A stretch of DNA of 64,000 bases from Alcanivorax hongdengensis A-11-3 (GCF_000300995.1 NZ_AMRJ01000012.1:1-64000); one strand, 5' to 3'; shown: positions 40,238 to 50,467, counted from the stretch's first letter. The notes: generated by a model not told the origin, from the sequence alone. Translations and numbers: made by a program.

Positions 40238-40954
40238 ATGCGTCCATCCGGCCGAGCCCCCGATCAACTGCGGGATATCAGCTTTACCCGCAACTATACC
40301 GTCCACGCCGAGGGCAGCGTGCTGGTGGCCTTTGGCGATACCAAGGTGCTGTGCACTGCCTCCGTGGAAGAGGGCGTGCCGCGCTTTCTCAAGGGCAAGG
40401 GCCAGGGCTGGATTACCGCCGAGTACGGCATGCTGCCCCGGTCCACCCACACCCGTTCCGGTCGTGAAGCCTCCCGCGGCAAGCAGGGCGGGCGGACCCT
40501 GGAGATCCAGCGTCTGATCGGCCGCTCCCTGCGTGCGGCGGTGGACATGAAGAAGCTCGGCGAGCAGACCATTTACCTGGATTGCGACGTGCTGCAGGCC
40601 GATGGCGGCACCCGTACCGCCTCCATTTCCGGTGCCTGTGTGGCGTTGGTGGATGCCTTCACCCATCTGCTGGAGAAGGGCCGCATCAAGGAAGACCCGC
40701 TCAATGGCCTGGTGGGCTCGGTGTCCGTGGGCATGTACAAGGACCAGCCGGTGCTGGATCTGGACTATGCCGAGGATTCCAACGCCGGCACCGACATGAA
40801 CGTGGTGATGACCCAGCACGGTGGCTTCATCGAGATTCAGGGCTCCGCGGAGGGCGCGCCGTTCACCCGTGAGCAGTCCGATGCCCTGCTGGGCCTGGCG
40901 GAAGGCGGCATTGGCGAGATCATCCGCAAGCAGCAGGAAGCCCTGGGCTGGTAA
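40238..40954 (+). CDS. rph: Ribonuclease PH
   Basis: RNase PH trims tRNA 3' ends phosphorolytically. The 238 aa start [20 protein letters not shown] and include the phosphate-site [35 protein letters not shown] is near residue 180. The ATG has AAGGAG 6 bases upstream. pyrE follows after 10 bp, giving the classical rph-pyrE pair. Confidence 0.97.
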   Translation: MRPSGRAPDQLRDISFTRNYTVHAEGSVLVAFGDTKVLCTASVEEGVPRFLKGKGQGWITAEYGMLPRSTHTRSGREASRGKQGGRTLEIQRLIGRSLRAAVDMKKLGEQTIYLDCDVLQADGGTRTASISGACVALVDAFTHLLEKGRIKEDPLNGLVGSVSVGMYKDQPVLDLDYAEDSNAGTDMNVVMTQHGGFIEIQGSAEGAPFTREQSDALLGLAEGGIGEIIRKQQEALGW

Positions 40955-40964
40955 GGACGGCATC

Positions 40965-41627
40965 ATGAAGAACTACAAGAAGCACTTTTTGCGGTTTGCC
41001 CAGGAGCGCGAGGCGCTCAAGTTCGGTGAGTTCTCGCTCAAGTCCGGGCGCGTCAGCCCTTATTTTTTCAATGCCGGCACCTTTCACACCGGTGAAGCCC
41101 TGGCCCGTCTTGGCCGCTATTATGCGGACGCCATCGTGGCGTCCGGCCAGCAGTTCGATATGCTGTTCGGGCCGGCCTACAAGGGCATTCCCCTGGTTGC
41201 CGCCGTGGCGGTGGCGCTGGCCGAGCATCATGGCCGTGATATGCCCTGGGCGTTCAATCGCAAGGAAGCGAAAGACCATGGCGAAGGGGGCTGGCTGGTG
41301 GGCGCGCCGCTGCAGGGGCGCGTACTGGTCATCGATGATGTCATAACCGCCGGCACGGCGATCCGCGAGGTAGCTGCGCTATTCGATAATACCGAAGCGC
41401 GCATGGCCGGTGTGATGGTGGCGCTGGATCGACAGGAATGTGCCAAGGAGCCCTCTGCCACTGGTAAAGGGCTGTCGGCCATTCAGGAGGTCGAACGTAG
41501 TCTGGGGGTGCCGGTGGGCAGTATCGTCACCATGGCGGATATTATCGAGTGGCTCCGGGAGCAGGATGATGGGGACCAGGCGCTGGAAGGCATGCGCCGG
41601 TACCGGGAGCGCTATGGAGTAGAATAA
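40965..41627 (+). CDS. pyrE: Orotate phosphoribosyltransferase
   Basis: PyrE converts orotate and PRPP to OMP in pyrimidine synthesis. Its 220 aa show [17 protein letters not shown], the flexible-loop region [12 protein letters not shown], and the PRPP motif [13 protein letters not shown]. The start lies 10 bp after rph. The following exported-protein gene begins 2 bp after its stop. Confidence 0.97.
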   Translation: MKNYKKHFLRFAQEREALKFGEFSLKSGRVSPYFFNAGTFHTGEALARLGRYYADAIVASGQQFDMLFGPAYKGIPLVAAVAVALAEHHGRDMPWAFNRKEAKDHGEGGWLVGAPLQGRVLVIDDVITAGTAIREVAALFDNTEARMAGVMVALDRQECAKEPSATGKGLSAIQEVERSLGVPVGSIVTMADIIEWLREQDDGDQALEGMRRYRERYGVE

Positions 41628-41629
41628 CA

Positions 41630-42274
41630 ATGAACAAAGCAGTGTTGGCGGTGCTGGTCCTGCTGTTACCGGGGTTGGTGCTGGCACAGAAGCCCGGTTC
41701 CCGGGCGGATGACAGAATTCCTGACGGGGCGTATTTCCGTTACACCACGCCGGATGGCGTGGTGCACATGGAGCGGACCCTCAGTGACGGGGCCATCTAC
41801 AACGGCTATGAACTGCTTGATGAGCAGGGGCGGGTACTGGACGAGGTGGAGGCGGCGCCCTATGAGACCGAGGCCCAGCGCCAGGCGCGTATGGAAAAGA
41901 TGCGTTCCCTGCGTCGTCAGCACGAGCAGGACGAGGAACTGCAACGGCTCTATGCCGGGCCGGAGGATGCGGTGCGGGCCCGGGATCGCAAGGTGCAGGC
42001 GCTCAAGCTGAAGATCAGCTACGCGGAGAATACGCTGGCCCAGCTGGAGAAGAAGCGCGATGACGAGGTCGCCATCGCCGCGCGTAATGAGCGCGCCGGT
42101 CGTGATGTGCCGGAGACCACCCAGGACGCCATCCACCGCTTTGAGCGTCAGATTGAGCGCACGCGGGAAGAAATCAACGAGTACCAGGATGATATTGACC
42201 GGGTCGGCAAGGAATACGCGCCGATCATTGATCGGCTCAAGGTGCTGGCGGACCAACACGACGGCCAGTCCTGA
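41630..42274 (+). CDS. Exported coiled-coil protein with DUF4124-like N-terminus
   Basis: This 214-aa protein has a signal peptide (ending GLVLAQ), a short DUF4124-like beta region (YFRYTTPDGVVHMERTL) and then a long charged coiled coil from about 80 to 210. DUF4124 proteins are periplasmic and of unknown role. It begins 2 bp after pyrE, so it is co-expressed with rph-pyrE. The distal stop faces convergent slmA. Confidence 0.75.
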   Translation: MNKAVLAVLVLLLPGLVLAQKPGSRADDRIPDGAYFRYTTPDGVVHMERTLSDGAIYNGYELLDEQGRVLDEVEAAPYETEAQRQARMEKMRSLRRQHEQDEELQRLYAGPEDAVRARDRKVQALKLKISYAENTLAQLEKKRDDEVAIAARNERAGRDVPETTQDAIHRFERQIERTREEINEYQDDIDRVGKEYAPIIDRLKVLADQHDGQS

Positions 42275-42293
42275 CCGCCGCCGTTGTCCTGGC

Positions 42294-42878
42294 CTAGCGA
42301 AACAGGGTCGGCTCGATCAGCTGCCACTGTTCCTGCCAGTCCTGCCCCGGGCGTTGCTTGAACCCGGAGCGCACAAACTGGGCGATACGCCCTTCCACCA
42401 CGGCCAGTAGCAGGTTGGCGGTAATCGTCGGGCTGGCCTGGGTGCGCAGGCCTTCCTTGAATTCCGCATCGCGCAGTACCTGTTTGAGCTGGCTTTCCAC
42501 CCGATCGTAAAACTGCTGGATACGCTGGTGCAGGCGTTCGTTCTCGCCGGTCAGGGCGTCGCCGGTTAGCAGGCGGGTAATGCCCGGGTTGCGTTCGGTG
42601 AAGGCCAGCATCAGTGTCAGGATCTGTTCCGCCTGGGCGGAGGCGGTGCCTTCCTCGGTAATGCGGTTGATGCGCGAGAAGATGGCGTCCTCAATGAAGT
42701 TGATCAGCCCTTCGAACATTTTCGCCTTGCTGGGGAAGTGGCGATAGAGCGCCGCTTCCGAGACCCCCACTTCCCGGGCCAGGCCGGCGGTGGTGATGCG
42801 CCCGCCGGGCTCAGCCTCCAGCATGTGGGCCAGCGCTTGCAGAATCTGCTCCTTGCGCGAGGGTTTGTTGTCGGTCAT
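42294..42878 (-). CDS. slmA: Nucleoid occlusion factor SlmA (TetR family)
   Basis: SlmA binds specific chromosomal sites and blocks FtsZ assembly over the nucleoid. The 194 aa include the helix-turn-helix ITTAGLAREVGVSEAALYRH and the typical FPSKAKMFEGLI, and end EQWQLIEPTLFR. It lies after argB in the coaBC-dut-algC-argB-slmA arrangement, which supports the SlmA call over a generic TetR regulator. Confidence 0.93.
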   Translation of the reverse strand: MTDNKPSRKEQILQALAHMLEAEPGGRITTAGLAREVGVSEAALYRHFPSKAKMFEGLINFIEDAIFSRINRITEEGTASAQAEQILTLMLAFTERNPGITRLLTGDALTGENERLHQRIQQFYDRVESQLKQVLRDAEFKEGLRTQASPTITANLLLAVVEGRIAQFVRSGFKQRPGQDWQEQWQLIEPTLFR

Positions 42879-42904
42879 GCCTTGTCGTTCCCGTAGCCAA
42901 TGGT

Positions 42905-42928
42905 GGGCACCCTGTGGGTGCCCTGTTT

Positions 42929-42930
<2 letters not shown>
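42905..42930 (+). terminator. Plus-oriented terminator-like hairpin between slmA and argB
   Basis: GGGCACCC (42905-42912) / GGGTGCCC (42916-42923) is followed by TGTTTTT on the plus strand, although both flanking genes are on the minus strand. The T-run overlaps the argB stop codon. It may stop antisense transcription reading through from the rph-pyrE unit, or simply be a 3' hairpin of argB. Confidence 0.5.
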
Positions 42931-43834
<904 letters not shown>

Positions 43835-43844
43835 TCAGTCTCCG

Positions 43845-46247
43845 CTAGAAAGGTAGTTTCAGGCTGTCATCCACAGCCAGAAGGTGATTGTGGAACTGGG
43901 TCTGCACCCGTTGCAGGGCCTCTTCGTCGCGCCCTTCGAAGCGGGCCACCAGTACCGGGGTGGTGTTGGAGGCGCGTACCAGCCCCCAGCCGTCCGGGAA
44001 ATCCACCCGCAGGCCGTCGATGGTGGTGGCACGGCCACCGCTGAACTGTTCCGCCCGTTTGCTGAGTGCGTCCACCAGGTCGAACTTGGTTTCGTCACTC
44101 ACCGGGATCTGGATTTCCGGCGTGGTCAGGCCGGTCTGCAGGGCGGCGAACACCTGGTCGGCATCATCGTCCTGCAGTGACAGGATTTCCAGCAGGCGGG
44201 CGCCGGCATAAATGCCATCATCAAAGCCGAACCAGCGGTCGGCAAAGAAGATATGGCCGCTCATTTCGCCGGCCAGGGGCGCACCGCTCTCCTTCATCTT
44301 GGCCTTGATCAGTGAATGACCGGTCTTGTACATCAGGGGGCGGCCGCCGCATTTGCGAATCAGTGACGGCAGGGCGCGGCTGCATTTCACATCAAACAGG
44401 ATATCGGCGCCCGGCGTGCGGCCCAGCAGATCACGGGCAAACAGCATCATCAGCCGGTCCGGCCAGATGATTTCCCCCTGCGGGGTCACCACGGCCACCC
44501 GGTCGCCGTCGCCGTCGAAGGCCAGGCCCAGATCCAGCTTTTCCTGCTGTACGGTGCGGATCAGCTCGGCCAGGTTCTCCGGCTTGCTGGGGTCGGGATG
44601 ATGGTTGGGGAAGTTGCCATCCACTTCACTGTAAAGCGGTGTGACTTCGCAGCCCAGCTCGGCAAAGATGCGCGGGCCCAGGTTGCCGGTAATGCCGTTG
44701 CCGCAGTCCACGGCAATCTTGAGGGGGCGTGCCAGCACGATGTCATTGATGATATCGCCCACATAACGGTCGCTGATATCCCGCTCTTCTTCCTTGCCCT
44801 GGCCGCTGCTGAATTGTTTGTCCTTGATGCGCTGGTGCAAGGCAAGAATACGGTCGCCATGCAGGGTGTCATCACTGATGACGATCTTGAGGCCGTTGTC
44901 CCGGGCCGGGTTGTGGCTGCCGGTAACGCAAATACCGGTCTGGCTTTCCAGTACCTTGGTCGCGTAGTAGAGCACCGGCGTGGGGACGTCGCCGATATTG
45001 ATCACATCACGGCCGGATTCCAGCAGCCCCTTGACCAGAGAACGGCTCAGTTCCGGGCTGGAAAGGCGGCCGTCGCGGGCCACGATGACGCTCTGCTGAC
45101 CGGCCTCCCCGGCTTCTGTGCCGATGGCGCGGCCCAGCAGGTAGGCGGTATGGGCGGTGAAGGTGTCACCGGCCACGCCACGAATATCGTAGGCGCGGAA
45201 AATGCCTTCCGGAATGGCTTCCTCCGGGCTTTCATCCACCAGCAACAGGCCGTCGTCCTGATCATCCACCACCATGGCTTCCTCGGTGCGGGTATTGACC
45301 GGGGGGCGTTTGACGGCACCGCCGCCGTGGCTGCGCAGCTGGCCGGCCAGCTTGGCCTGGGCCTGGGTCACCTGACCAAAGACCGGGAAGTGCAGGCGGT
45401 TACGTGCGGTCACATCGGCACGCTTGCTCAGCTCCTTGCAGTAGTTGATCAGCTCGGCGGCATCCTGACGCAGCACGCGGCCCAGACGCAGACCCATGAC
45501 ATAGGTGGTGATCAGAATGATCAGCACGCCGGCGCCGATGGCGCCAGCCACGATCAGGATGTCACTGCCCGGGGTGCTGCGGGTAATCTGTACGCTCAGG
45601 CCGTCGGCGGACGCGCTGGCCCGGCTGTTGCCACCATGGGCCTGGCCAAGCTGGTAAATGCGATTGCCGCCGTCACTGACGGTCATGGCGCTGCCGGTGG
45701 GCAGGTTGTGCGTCAGTTGCGCTTTCAGGGGCGCCAGTGACTGGCTGAACAGGATGCTACCCTGGCCGTTGGCGGTGGGGCGGGCCATCAGCAGACTGGG
45801 GTTCTTGCCGGCACTGATGACAGCTTTGGGGGTCTTGCCCAGACGGCTGTCGTTGAGCAGCTCCTGGGCCAGGTAGCTGTACTGGCTGATGGCCTGGTCA
45901 TTGTTGGGCACCACATCCACGGTGGCACCGGGCAACCACTGGTCGCGGTAGCGCTTCAGGGTATCGGTGTCATCGGTGAGGGCGTGGTTGAGATCCGGGC
46001 GATTGGCCAGTAGTGCCAGTTGTTGCCGGCTGCGCTCCAGCCAGTCATTGATGGTGGCCAGCTGGCTGTCCGCCAGCTGACGCGCCAGGGCCTGCTGTTG
46101 CTGGCTGGCACTGATCTGGCTCTGGTACCAGTACAGGCCACCGCTGCTCAGCAGCACCGCCACGATGGCCGCGGCCATCATCGGCAGCAGCAACTTGAGG
46201 GCGCTGTCGTCCTTGTTACTGGCCGGTTTGTTGTTGTTTTTACCCAT
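43845..46247 (-). CDS. algC: Phosphomannomutase/phosphoglucomutase AlgC with membrane N-terminus
   Basis: AlgC interconverts mannose- and glucose-1- and -6-phosphates for LPS, alginate and other exopolysaccharides. This 800-aa protein has an N-terminal extension with TM helices at about 18-38 and 231-250 around a periplasmic sensor-like region. The catalytic mutase follows from about 345, with phosphoserine S444 (TGSHNPARDNG), metal loop DGDGDR, GEMSGHIFF and RASNTTP. The long form matches corrected Pseudomonas AlgC. GGGAGGGGAA precedes the ATG. Confidence 0.92.
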   Translation of the reverse strand: MGKNNNKPASNKDDSALKLLLPMMAAAIVAVLLSSGGLYWYQSQISASQQQQALARQLADSQLATINDWLERSRQQLALLANRPDLNHALTDDTDTLKRYRDQWLPGATVDVVPNNDQAISQYSYLAQELLNDSRLGKTPKAVISAGKNPSLLMARPTANGQGSILFSQSLAPLKAQLTHNLPTGSAMTVSDGGNRIYQLGQAHGGNSRASASADGLSVQITRSTPGSDILIVAGAIGAGVLIILITTYVMGLRLGRVLRQDAAELINYCKELSKRADVTARNRLHFPVFGQVTQAQAKLAGQLRSHGGGAVKRPPVNTRTEEAMVVDDQDDGLLLVDESPEEAIPEGIFRAYDIRGVAGDTFTAHTAYLLGRAIGTEAGEAGQQSVIVARDGRLSSPELSRSLVKGLLESGRDVINIGDVPTPVLYYATKVLESQTGICVTGSHNPARDNGLKIVISDDTLHGDRILALHQRIKDKQFSSGQGKEEERDISDRYVGDIINDIVLARPLKIAVDCGNGITGNLGPRIFAELGCEVTPLYSEVDGNFPNHHPDPSKPENLAELIRTVQQEKLDLGLAFDGDGDRVAVVTPQGEIIWPDRLMMLFARDLLGRTPGADILFDVKCSRALPSLIRKCGGRPLMYKTGHSLIKAKMKESGAPLAGEMSGHIFFADRWFGFDDGIYAGARLLEILSLQDDDADQVFAALQTGLTTPEIQIPVSDETKFDLVDALSKRAEQFSGGRATTIDGLRVDFPDGWGLVRASNTTPVLVARFEGRDEEALQRVQTQFHNHLLAVDDSLKLPF

Positions 46248-46287
46248 GTTTCCCCTCCCAGTGCCGGCAGGATTTCCCTGCCTGGCG

Positions 46288-46740
46288 TCAGTGTCTGCCG
46301 CTGTGACCAAAGCCCCCGTCACCGCGTTCTGAACTGTCAAAACGGTCTACCTGCTCCAGCTGCACCTGCATGACCGGCACGATGACCAGCTGGGCAATGC
46401 GTTCCCCGGGTTCAATAGTGAACGCTTGCTGACCTCGATTCCAGCAGGAGACCATCAATTCGCCCTGATAATCCGAGTCAATCAACCCCACCAGGTTGCC
46501 CAGTACGATGCCATGTTTGTGGCCCAGGCCGGAGCGCGGCAGGATCATGCCGGCATACCCCGGGTCGCTGATGTGAATGGCCATGCCGGTGGGCAGCAGT
46601 TCGGTCTGACCTGGCGCCAGCGTCAGCGGCGCCTTGACCATGGCGCGCAGATCCAGCCCGGCGGAGCCGTCGGTGGCGTAGTGGGGCAGTGCAATGCTGT
46701 CGCCCAGGCGGGTATCCAGTACCCGGTATTGCAGTTTCAT
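46288..46740 (-). CDS. dut: dUTP pyrophosphatase
   Basis: Dut hydrolyses dUTP to dUMP, keeping uracil out of DNA. The 150-aa trimeric form shows all five motifs: [42 protein letters not shown] and the C-terminal [11 protein letters not shown] run of five-base repeats lies 20 bases upstream of the start. Confidence 0.97.
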   Translation of the reverse strand: MKLQYRVLDTRLGDSIALPHYATDGSAGLDLRAMVKAPLTLAPGQTELLPTGMAIHISDPGYAGMILPRSGLGHKHGIVLGNLVGLIDSDYQGELMVSCWNRGQQAFTIEPGERIAQLVIVPVMQVQLEQVDRFDSSERGDGGFGHSGRH

Positions 46741-46760
46741 GTGGTTTCCCTGTGTGTCTA

Positions 46761-46785
46761 TGCGGTGCGGTGCGGTGCGGTGCGG
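46761..46785. repeat. Five tandem TGCGG units upstream of dut
   Basis: TGCGG occurs five times in perfect tandem, followed by a variant TTCGG. It lies in the 66-bp gap between coaBC and dut, immediately upstream of the dut leader. Confidence 0.85.
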
Positions 46786-46806
46786 TTCGGGCCCCGGGCC
46801 GGGGCC

Positions 46807-48006
46807 TCAATCCTTGTAACGGATGGCGATCAGCTCAATCAGCTGTTTGGCAATCTGGGTCTTGGAGGCCAGTGGCAGTACCTTGTGGCCGCCCGGCCAG
46901 ATCACGGTCAGTGCATTGTTGTCACTGTTGAACCCCACATTGGTGCCCGACACGTCGTTGGTGGCGATCATGTCCAGCTTCTTGTTGACCAGCTTGCCCT
47001 GGGCATAGGCCATCACATCCTGGGTTTCGGCGGCGAAGCCCACGGTGAAGGGCCGTTTGGTGTGCTCGGCCACGGCGGCCACGATATCCGGGTTCTTGAC
47101 CAGCGTCAGGTGAATTTCCTCGGTGGATTTCTTGATCTTGTGATCGGCGGTCACGGTGGGGCGATAGTCGGCCACGGCGGCGGTGGCGATGAATACATCA
47201 CAGCCGCCCTCCACGGCGGTCAGGCTGGCTTCATACATATCCTGGGCGCGGACCACGTCGATGCGGTTCACCCGTGCGGGGGTTGGCAGGTTGACCGGCC
47301 CGGCGATCAGGGTGACCTTGGCGCCGGCATCGGCGGCGGCTTCCGCCAGGGCAAAGCCCATCTTGCCGGAGCTCTTGTTGGTGATATAGCGCACCGGGTC
47401 GATGGACTCACGGGTAGGGCCGGCGGTGATCACCACATGCTTGCCGGTGAGCAGGTCGTAATCGAACACGTCGGCGGCCATCTGGATGATTTCCTGGGGC
47501 TCCAGCATTCGGCCTTCACCGGTCTCGCCGCAGGCCTGGCTGCCGCTGCCCGGGCCGAAAATATGAATGCCCTTTTCCTGCAGGATCAGCTGGTTCTTCT
47601 GGGTGCCGCTGTCAGCCCACATCTGCTGGTTCATGGCCGGGGCCACGGCGATCGGGGCGCCGGTGGCCAGGCACAGGGTGGTAAGCAGATCGTTGCCATG
47701 GCCGTGGGCCATGCGAGCCAGGAAGTTGGCCGAAGCCGGTGCGATCAATACCAGATCCGCCCAGCGGGCCAGCTCGATGTGCCCCATGGCGGCTTCCGCC
47801 CTGGGGTCGAGCAGGTCGGTGTGAACCGGGTGGCCGGACAGGGCCTGCATGGTCAGCGGGGTGATGAACTCCTGGGCGCCCTGGGTCATGACAACCCGAA
47901 CCTGGGCGCCGGTGTCCTGGAGGCGGCGGACCAGGTCGGCGGCCTTGTAGGCGGCAATGCCGCCGGTCACACCAAGAAGGATGCGTTTGTTCATCAGACG
48001 CTGCAT
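46807..48006 (-). CDS. coaBC: Bifunctional phosphopantothenoylcysteine decarboxylase/synthase
   Basis: CoaBC (Dfp) makes phosphopantothenoylcysteine and decarboxylates it to phosphopantetheine for coenzyme A. The 399 aa have an N-terminal flavin CoaC domain ([40 protein letters not shown] with the active-site Cys) and a C-terminal CoaB synthase domain from about 190 ([25 protein letters not shown]). The ATG at 48006 with AGGA upstream was preferred to TTG at 48012 or ATG at 47994. It is divergent from radC. Confidence 0.96.
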   Translation of the reverse strand: MQRLMNKRILLGVTGGIAAYKAADLVRRLQDTGAQVRVVMTQGAQEFITPLTMQALSGHPVHTDLLDPRAEAAMGHIELARWADLVLIAPASANFLARMAHGHGNDLLTTLCLATGAPIAVAPAMNQQMWADSGTQKNQLILQEKGIHIFGPGSGSQACGETGEGRMLEPQEIIQMAADVFDYDLLTGKHVVITAGPTRESIDPVRYITNKSSGKMGFALAEAAADAGAKVTLIAGPVNLPTPARVNRIDVVRAQDMYEASLTAVEGGCDVFIATAAVADYRPTVTADHKIKKSTEEIHLTLVKNPDIVAAVAEHTKRPFTVGFAAETQDVMAYAQGKLVNKKLDMIATNDVSGTNVGFNSDNNALTVIWPGGHKVLPLASKTQIAKQLIELIAIRYKD

Positions 48007-48182
48007 GGGCAAATCCTGCGGTGGCCTGGCCGGTCGCGCGGCACAGGGGGTGGTCTCTTACACGGGCCATGGCAAAACGCTGCTGCCGAAGGCCGTCCAA
48101 TCCTGCTATTTGTTGGGCTGCATAGCGTAGCACAAGGTGCGCCGCTGCGAAGCGCACCAACATGACAGGGGAGCAAGCATCG

Positions 48183-48857
48183 ATGGCAATTACCGACTGG
48201 CCGAGTGGGGAGCGCCCGCGGGAGAAATTGTTGCAGCGGGGCGCCGCGTCACTGAGCGATGCGGAATTGCTGGCCATTTTTCTGCGTACCGGCATGCAGG
48301 GTGGCACTGCGGTGGATCTGGCCCGGCAACTGTTGCAGCAGGCAGGCGGGCTGCGGGCGCTGCTGGATTTGCGGGCAGCGCGCATGGCCCGGTTGCCGGG
48401 CATGGGGGCCGCCCGGCGGGCCCAGTTGCTGGCGGCACTGGAGGTGGGGCGGCGCTATCTGGCCGAACCCCTTGAGCGGGGCCTGCCGCTGGATAACCCG
48501 GAAAAGGCCGGCCAGCTGCTGACCGCCCGGCTGCGCGGGCTGCCCTACGAGGTGTTCGCCTGCCTGTTCCTGGACAACAAGCATCGTTTAATCGTGTTCG
48601 AGCAATTGTTTCAGGGCACCATCGATGCGGCGGCGGTTTACCCCCGGGAGGTGGTGCGCCGGGCCATGGAGCACAATGCCGCCGCCGTGATCCTGGCCCA
48701 CAACCATCCCTCCGGCGTTGCCGAACCCAGCCAGTCGGACCACGCCATCACCCGCCGGCTGGTGGAGGCCCTGGGCCTGGTGGATATTCGCGTGCTCGAC
48801 CACCTGGTGATCGGGGATGGCGGCTGGGTGTCGCTGGCTTCGCGCGGGGCCCTGTAG
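48183..48857 (+). CDS. radC: RadC-family JAMM protein
   Basis: This 224-aa protein has an N-terminal UPF0758/HhH-like region ([33 protein letters not shown]) and a C-terminal MPN/JAMM metalloprotease-like domain. The domain carries the full motif [19 protein letters not shown]-repair role was proposed historically but is not established. It is divergent from coaBC, as in most Gammaproteobacteria. The start was set at the conserved MAITDWP; an ATG at 48162 would add 7 residues. Confidence 0.93.
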   Translation: MAITDWPSGERPREKLLQRGAASLSDAELLAIFLRTGMQGGTAVDLARQLLQQAGGLRALLDLRAARMARLPGMGAARRAQLLAALEVGRRYLAEPLERGLPLDNPEKAGQLLTARLRGLPYEVFACLFLDNKHRLIVFEQLFQGTIDAAAVYPREVVRRAMEHNAAAVILAHNHPSGVAEPSQSDHAITRRLVEALGLVDIRVLDHLVIGDGGWVSLASRGAL

Positions 48858-48872
48858 TTGGTCGCCAGGAGC

Positions 48873-48959
48873 GGCGGAGATTGGCTTGCGCCAATTTCCG
48901 CCCTACGACGTTGGACCATGTGGATGTAGGGCGGAAATCGGCAAATGCCGATCTCCGCC
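48873..48959. repeat. REP pair upstream of the RAYT gene
   Basis: Two oppositely oriented REPs, GGCGGAGATTGG...TTTCCGCCCTACG (48873-48907) and GTAGGGCGGAAATCGG...CTCCGCC (48926-48959), each fold into a hairpin. They sit between radC and the RAYT start and mirror the pair on its other side. Confidence 0.85.
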
Positions 48960-48986
48960 GAGCAGCCCACCGCAAAGGAGGCAAGG

Positions 48987-49463
48987 ATGCCAAATTACCG
49001 TAGAAACTATGTACCTGGCGGCTCGTATTTTTTTACCGTGAACCTGAATGATCGGCGCCAGGACTTGCTCACCCGGCATTGGCCGCTATTGCGACGGGCC
49101 ATACAGGCCGTGCAAGGCTGCCACCCCTTCCGCCTTGATGCACTGGTCGTGCTGCCGGATCATCTCCACACAGTCTGGACATTGCCAGAGGGGGATGCGG
49201 ATTTCTCCAGTCGCTGGCGAGCGGTCAAGAGCCGTTTCAGCAAGGCCTTGGCGGGTGATAGGCCGATCTGGCAACCCCGTTTCTGGGAGCACACACTAAA
49301 GGACGAGGGCAGCTATCGGCGGCATCTGGATTATGTACACCGGAATCCTGTAAAGCATGGGTGGGTGAGACGGGTACGGGACTGGCCCTATTCCACCTTT
49401 CACCGGTATGTGGAGAAAGGCGTGTATTCGTTGGATTGGATGGGGGGTGCAGGCCAGGGTTGA
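48987..49463 (+). CDS. REP-associated tyrosine transposase (RAYT)
   Basis: This 158-aa HUH-type Y1 transposase of the TnpA_REP (IS200-like) family has the metal-binding HUH motif H59-L-H61 in VVLPDHLHTVW. The probable catalytic tyrosine is Y116 in LDYVHRNPVKHGW. RAYTs are single-copy, domesticated-looking enzymes that bind and cleave REP hairpins. AAAGGAG precedes the ATG. REP pairs flank the gene on both sides, the classical REPtron layout. All key residues are intact. Confidence 0.92.
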   Translation: MPNYRRNYVPGGSYFFTVNLNDRRQDLLTRHWPLLRRAIQAVQGCHPFRLDALVVLPDHLHTVWTLPEGDADFSSRWRAVKSRFSKALAGDRPIWQPRFWEHTLKDEGSYRRHLDYVHRNPVKHGWVRRVRDWPYSTFHRYVEKGVYSLDWMGGAGQG

Positions 49464-49464
49464 T

Positions 49465-49543
49465 GGCGGAGATCGGCATTCGCCGATTTCCGCCCTACGG
49501 TGCCGTCGTAGGGCGGAGATGCCTGAAAGGGCATCTCCGACGG
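49465..49543. repeat. REP pair downstream of the RAYT gene
   Basis: GGCGGAGATCGG...TTTCCGCCCTACGG (49465-49500) and CGTAGGGCGGAGATGCC...GGCATCTCCGACGG (49507-49543) are inverted with respect to each other. The second differs in its loop and ends. They begin right at the RAYT stop codon. Confidence 0.85.
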
Positions 49544-49598
49544 GGTGGCGGTAAGTCCCTGAATAGAGGCTGATCCGGTCAAATATCCAAGAATTCGC

Positions 49599-49627
49599 TT
49601 GAAACTTGACCGCCGTGTTGGTATAAA
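49599..49627 (+). promoter_or_regulatory. Sigma-70-type promoter of rpmB-rpmG
   Basis: TTGAAA (49599-49604) and TATAAA (49622-49627) are separated by exactly 17 bases. Each matches 5 of 6 consensus positions. The start codon of rpmB is 57 bases after the -10 box. Confidence 0.8.
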
Positions 49628-49683
49628 ACGCGCCTTTTCCGGGGCTCCAGGTCCCCGTGCAAGACGATTTTCGGAGCAAGACA

Positions 49684-49920
49684 ATGTCCAAAGTTTGCCA
49701 GGTTACCGGTAAGCGCCCTGTTACGGGCCACAATGTTTCCCACTCGAACATCAAGACCAAGCGTCGTTTCGAGCCGAATCTGCACCACCACCGTTTCTGG
49801 GTTGAGTCCGAGAAGCGTTTCGTGCGTCTGCGTGTCAGCTCCAAGGGCATGCGTATTATCGACAAGAAAGGTATCGATGCCGTTCTGGCCGATATCCGTT
49901 CCCGCGGCGAGCGCGTTTAA
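49684..49920 (+). CDS. rpmB: 50S ribosomal protein L28
   Basis: L28 is a large-subunit protein of 78 aa with the family start [20 protein letters not shown] and the [13 protein letters not shown] block. rpmG follows after 22 bp. A near-consensus promoter lies upstream. Confidence 0.98.
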   Translation: MSKVCQVTGKRPVTGHNVSHSNIKTKRRFEPNLHHHRFWVESEKRFVRLRVSSKGMRIIDKKGIDAVLADIRSRGERV

Positions 49921-49942
49921 GGCGAACAGAAGGAGTTAACCC

Positions 49943-50110
49943 ATGGCCGGTCCGATTCGCGAAAAAATTCGTCTGGTGTCTTCCGCAGGCACTGGTCACT
50001 TCTACACCACCACCAAGAACAAGCGTCTCCATCCCGAAAAGATGGAAACCAAGAAGTACGATCCGGTCGTGCGCAAGCACGTGGCCTACAAGGAAGCCAA
50101 GATCAAGTAA
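49943..50110 (+). CDS. rpmG: 50S ribosomal protein L33
   Basis: L33 is a 55-aa protein beginning [20 protein letters not shown] and ending [10 protein letters not shown]. It is the zinc-free form, without CxxC pairs. An AAGGAG site precedes the ATG. It is the second gene of the rpmB-rpmG operon. Confidence 0.97.
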   Translation: MAGPIREKIRLVSSAGTGHFYTTTKNKRLHPEKMETKKYDPVVRKHVAYKEAKIK

Positions 50111-50144
50111 CAACGATCTTGCTCCTGCCTGGCAAAGGACAGAA

Positions 50145-50173
50145 AAGCCCGGGATATTCCCGGGCTTTTTTTA
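50145..50173 (+). terminator. Intrinsic terminator of rpmB-rpmG
   Basis: The stem AAGCCCGGGA / TCCCGGGCTT with a TAT loop is followed by seven T. Confidence 0.93.
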
Positions 50174-50429
50174 TGTCTGTCCAAACGGCTTTGGATATCA
50201 AGGTGATATCAACTTTTTACAGTTATTGTCATTCGCGGCGACATGAAAAGTTCATAATCCAGGGATGACCAAGGCGCCTAAAAAAAGGTGCACAAAGTCA
50301 CACTTTTTGCATTCCGTTTGTCGTCGATATGGGCTCGTATGGAGGTTGGGCGTTGCCTTGAATTGCGCGTGGGATGCTACGGTTACACCGAGAGAACCTT
50401 AGTGCAACAAAACGAAACCAAGCGTTTGT

Positions 50430-50445
50430 TGTGATGGACATCACA
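50430..50445. promoter_or_regulatory. CRP/Vfr-type operator upstream of flp
   Basis: TGTGATGGACATCACA contains perfect TGTGA-N6-TCACA half-sites and extends to a 7-bp palindrome. CRP in enterics and Vfr in pseudomonads recognise this pattern. The centre is about 84 bases before the flp start codon. Binding is an inference. Confidence 0.65.
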
Positions 50446-50467
50446 GTTGCATAGGATTCTTGGAGAA

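Noticed and set aside
46426..48165. Long plus-strand frame opposite dut and coaBC
   Set aside because: Both minus-strand genes have complete motif sets; this frame has none.
48873..49543. RAYT region considered as an active insertion sequence
   Set aside because: No terminal repeats or target-site duplication typical of classical IS elements. The REP pairs and single-copy RAYT fit a REPtron instead.
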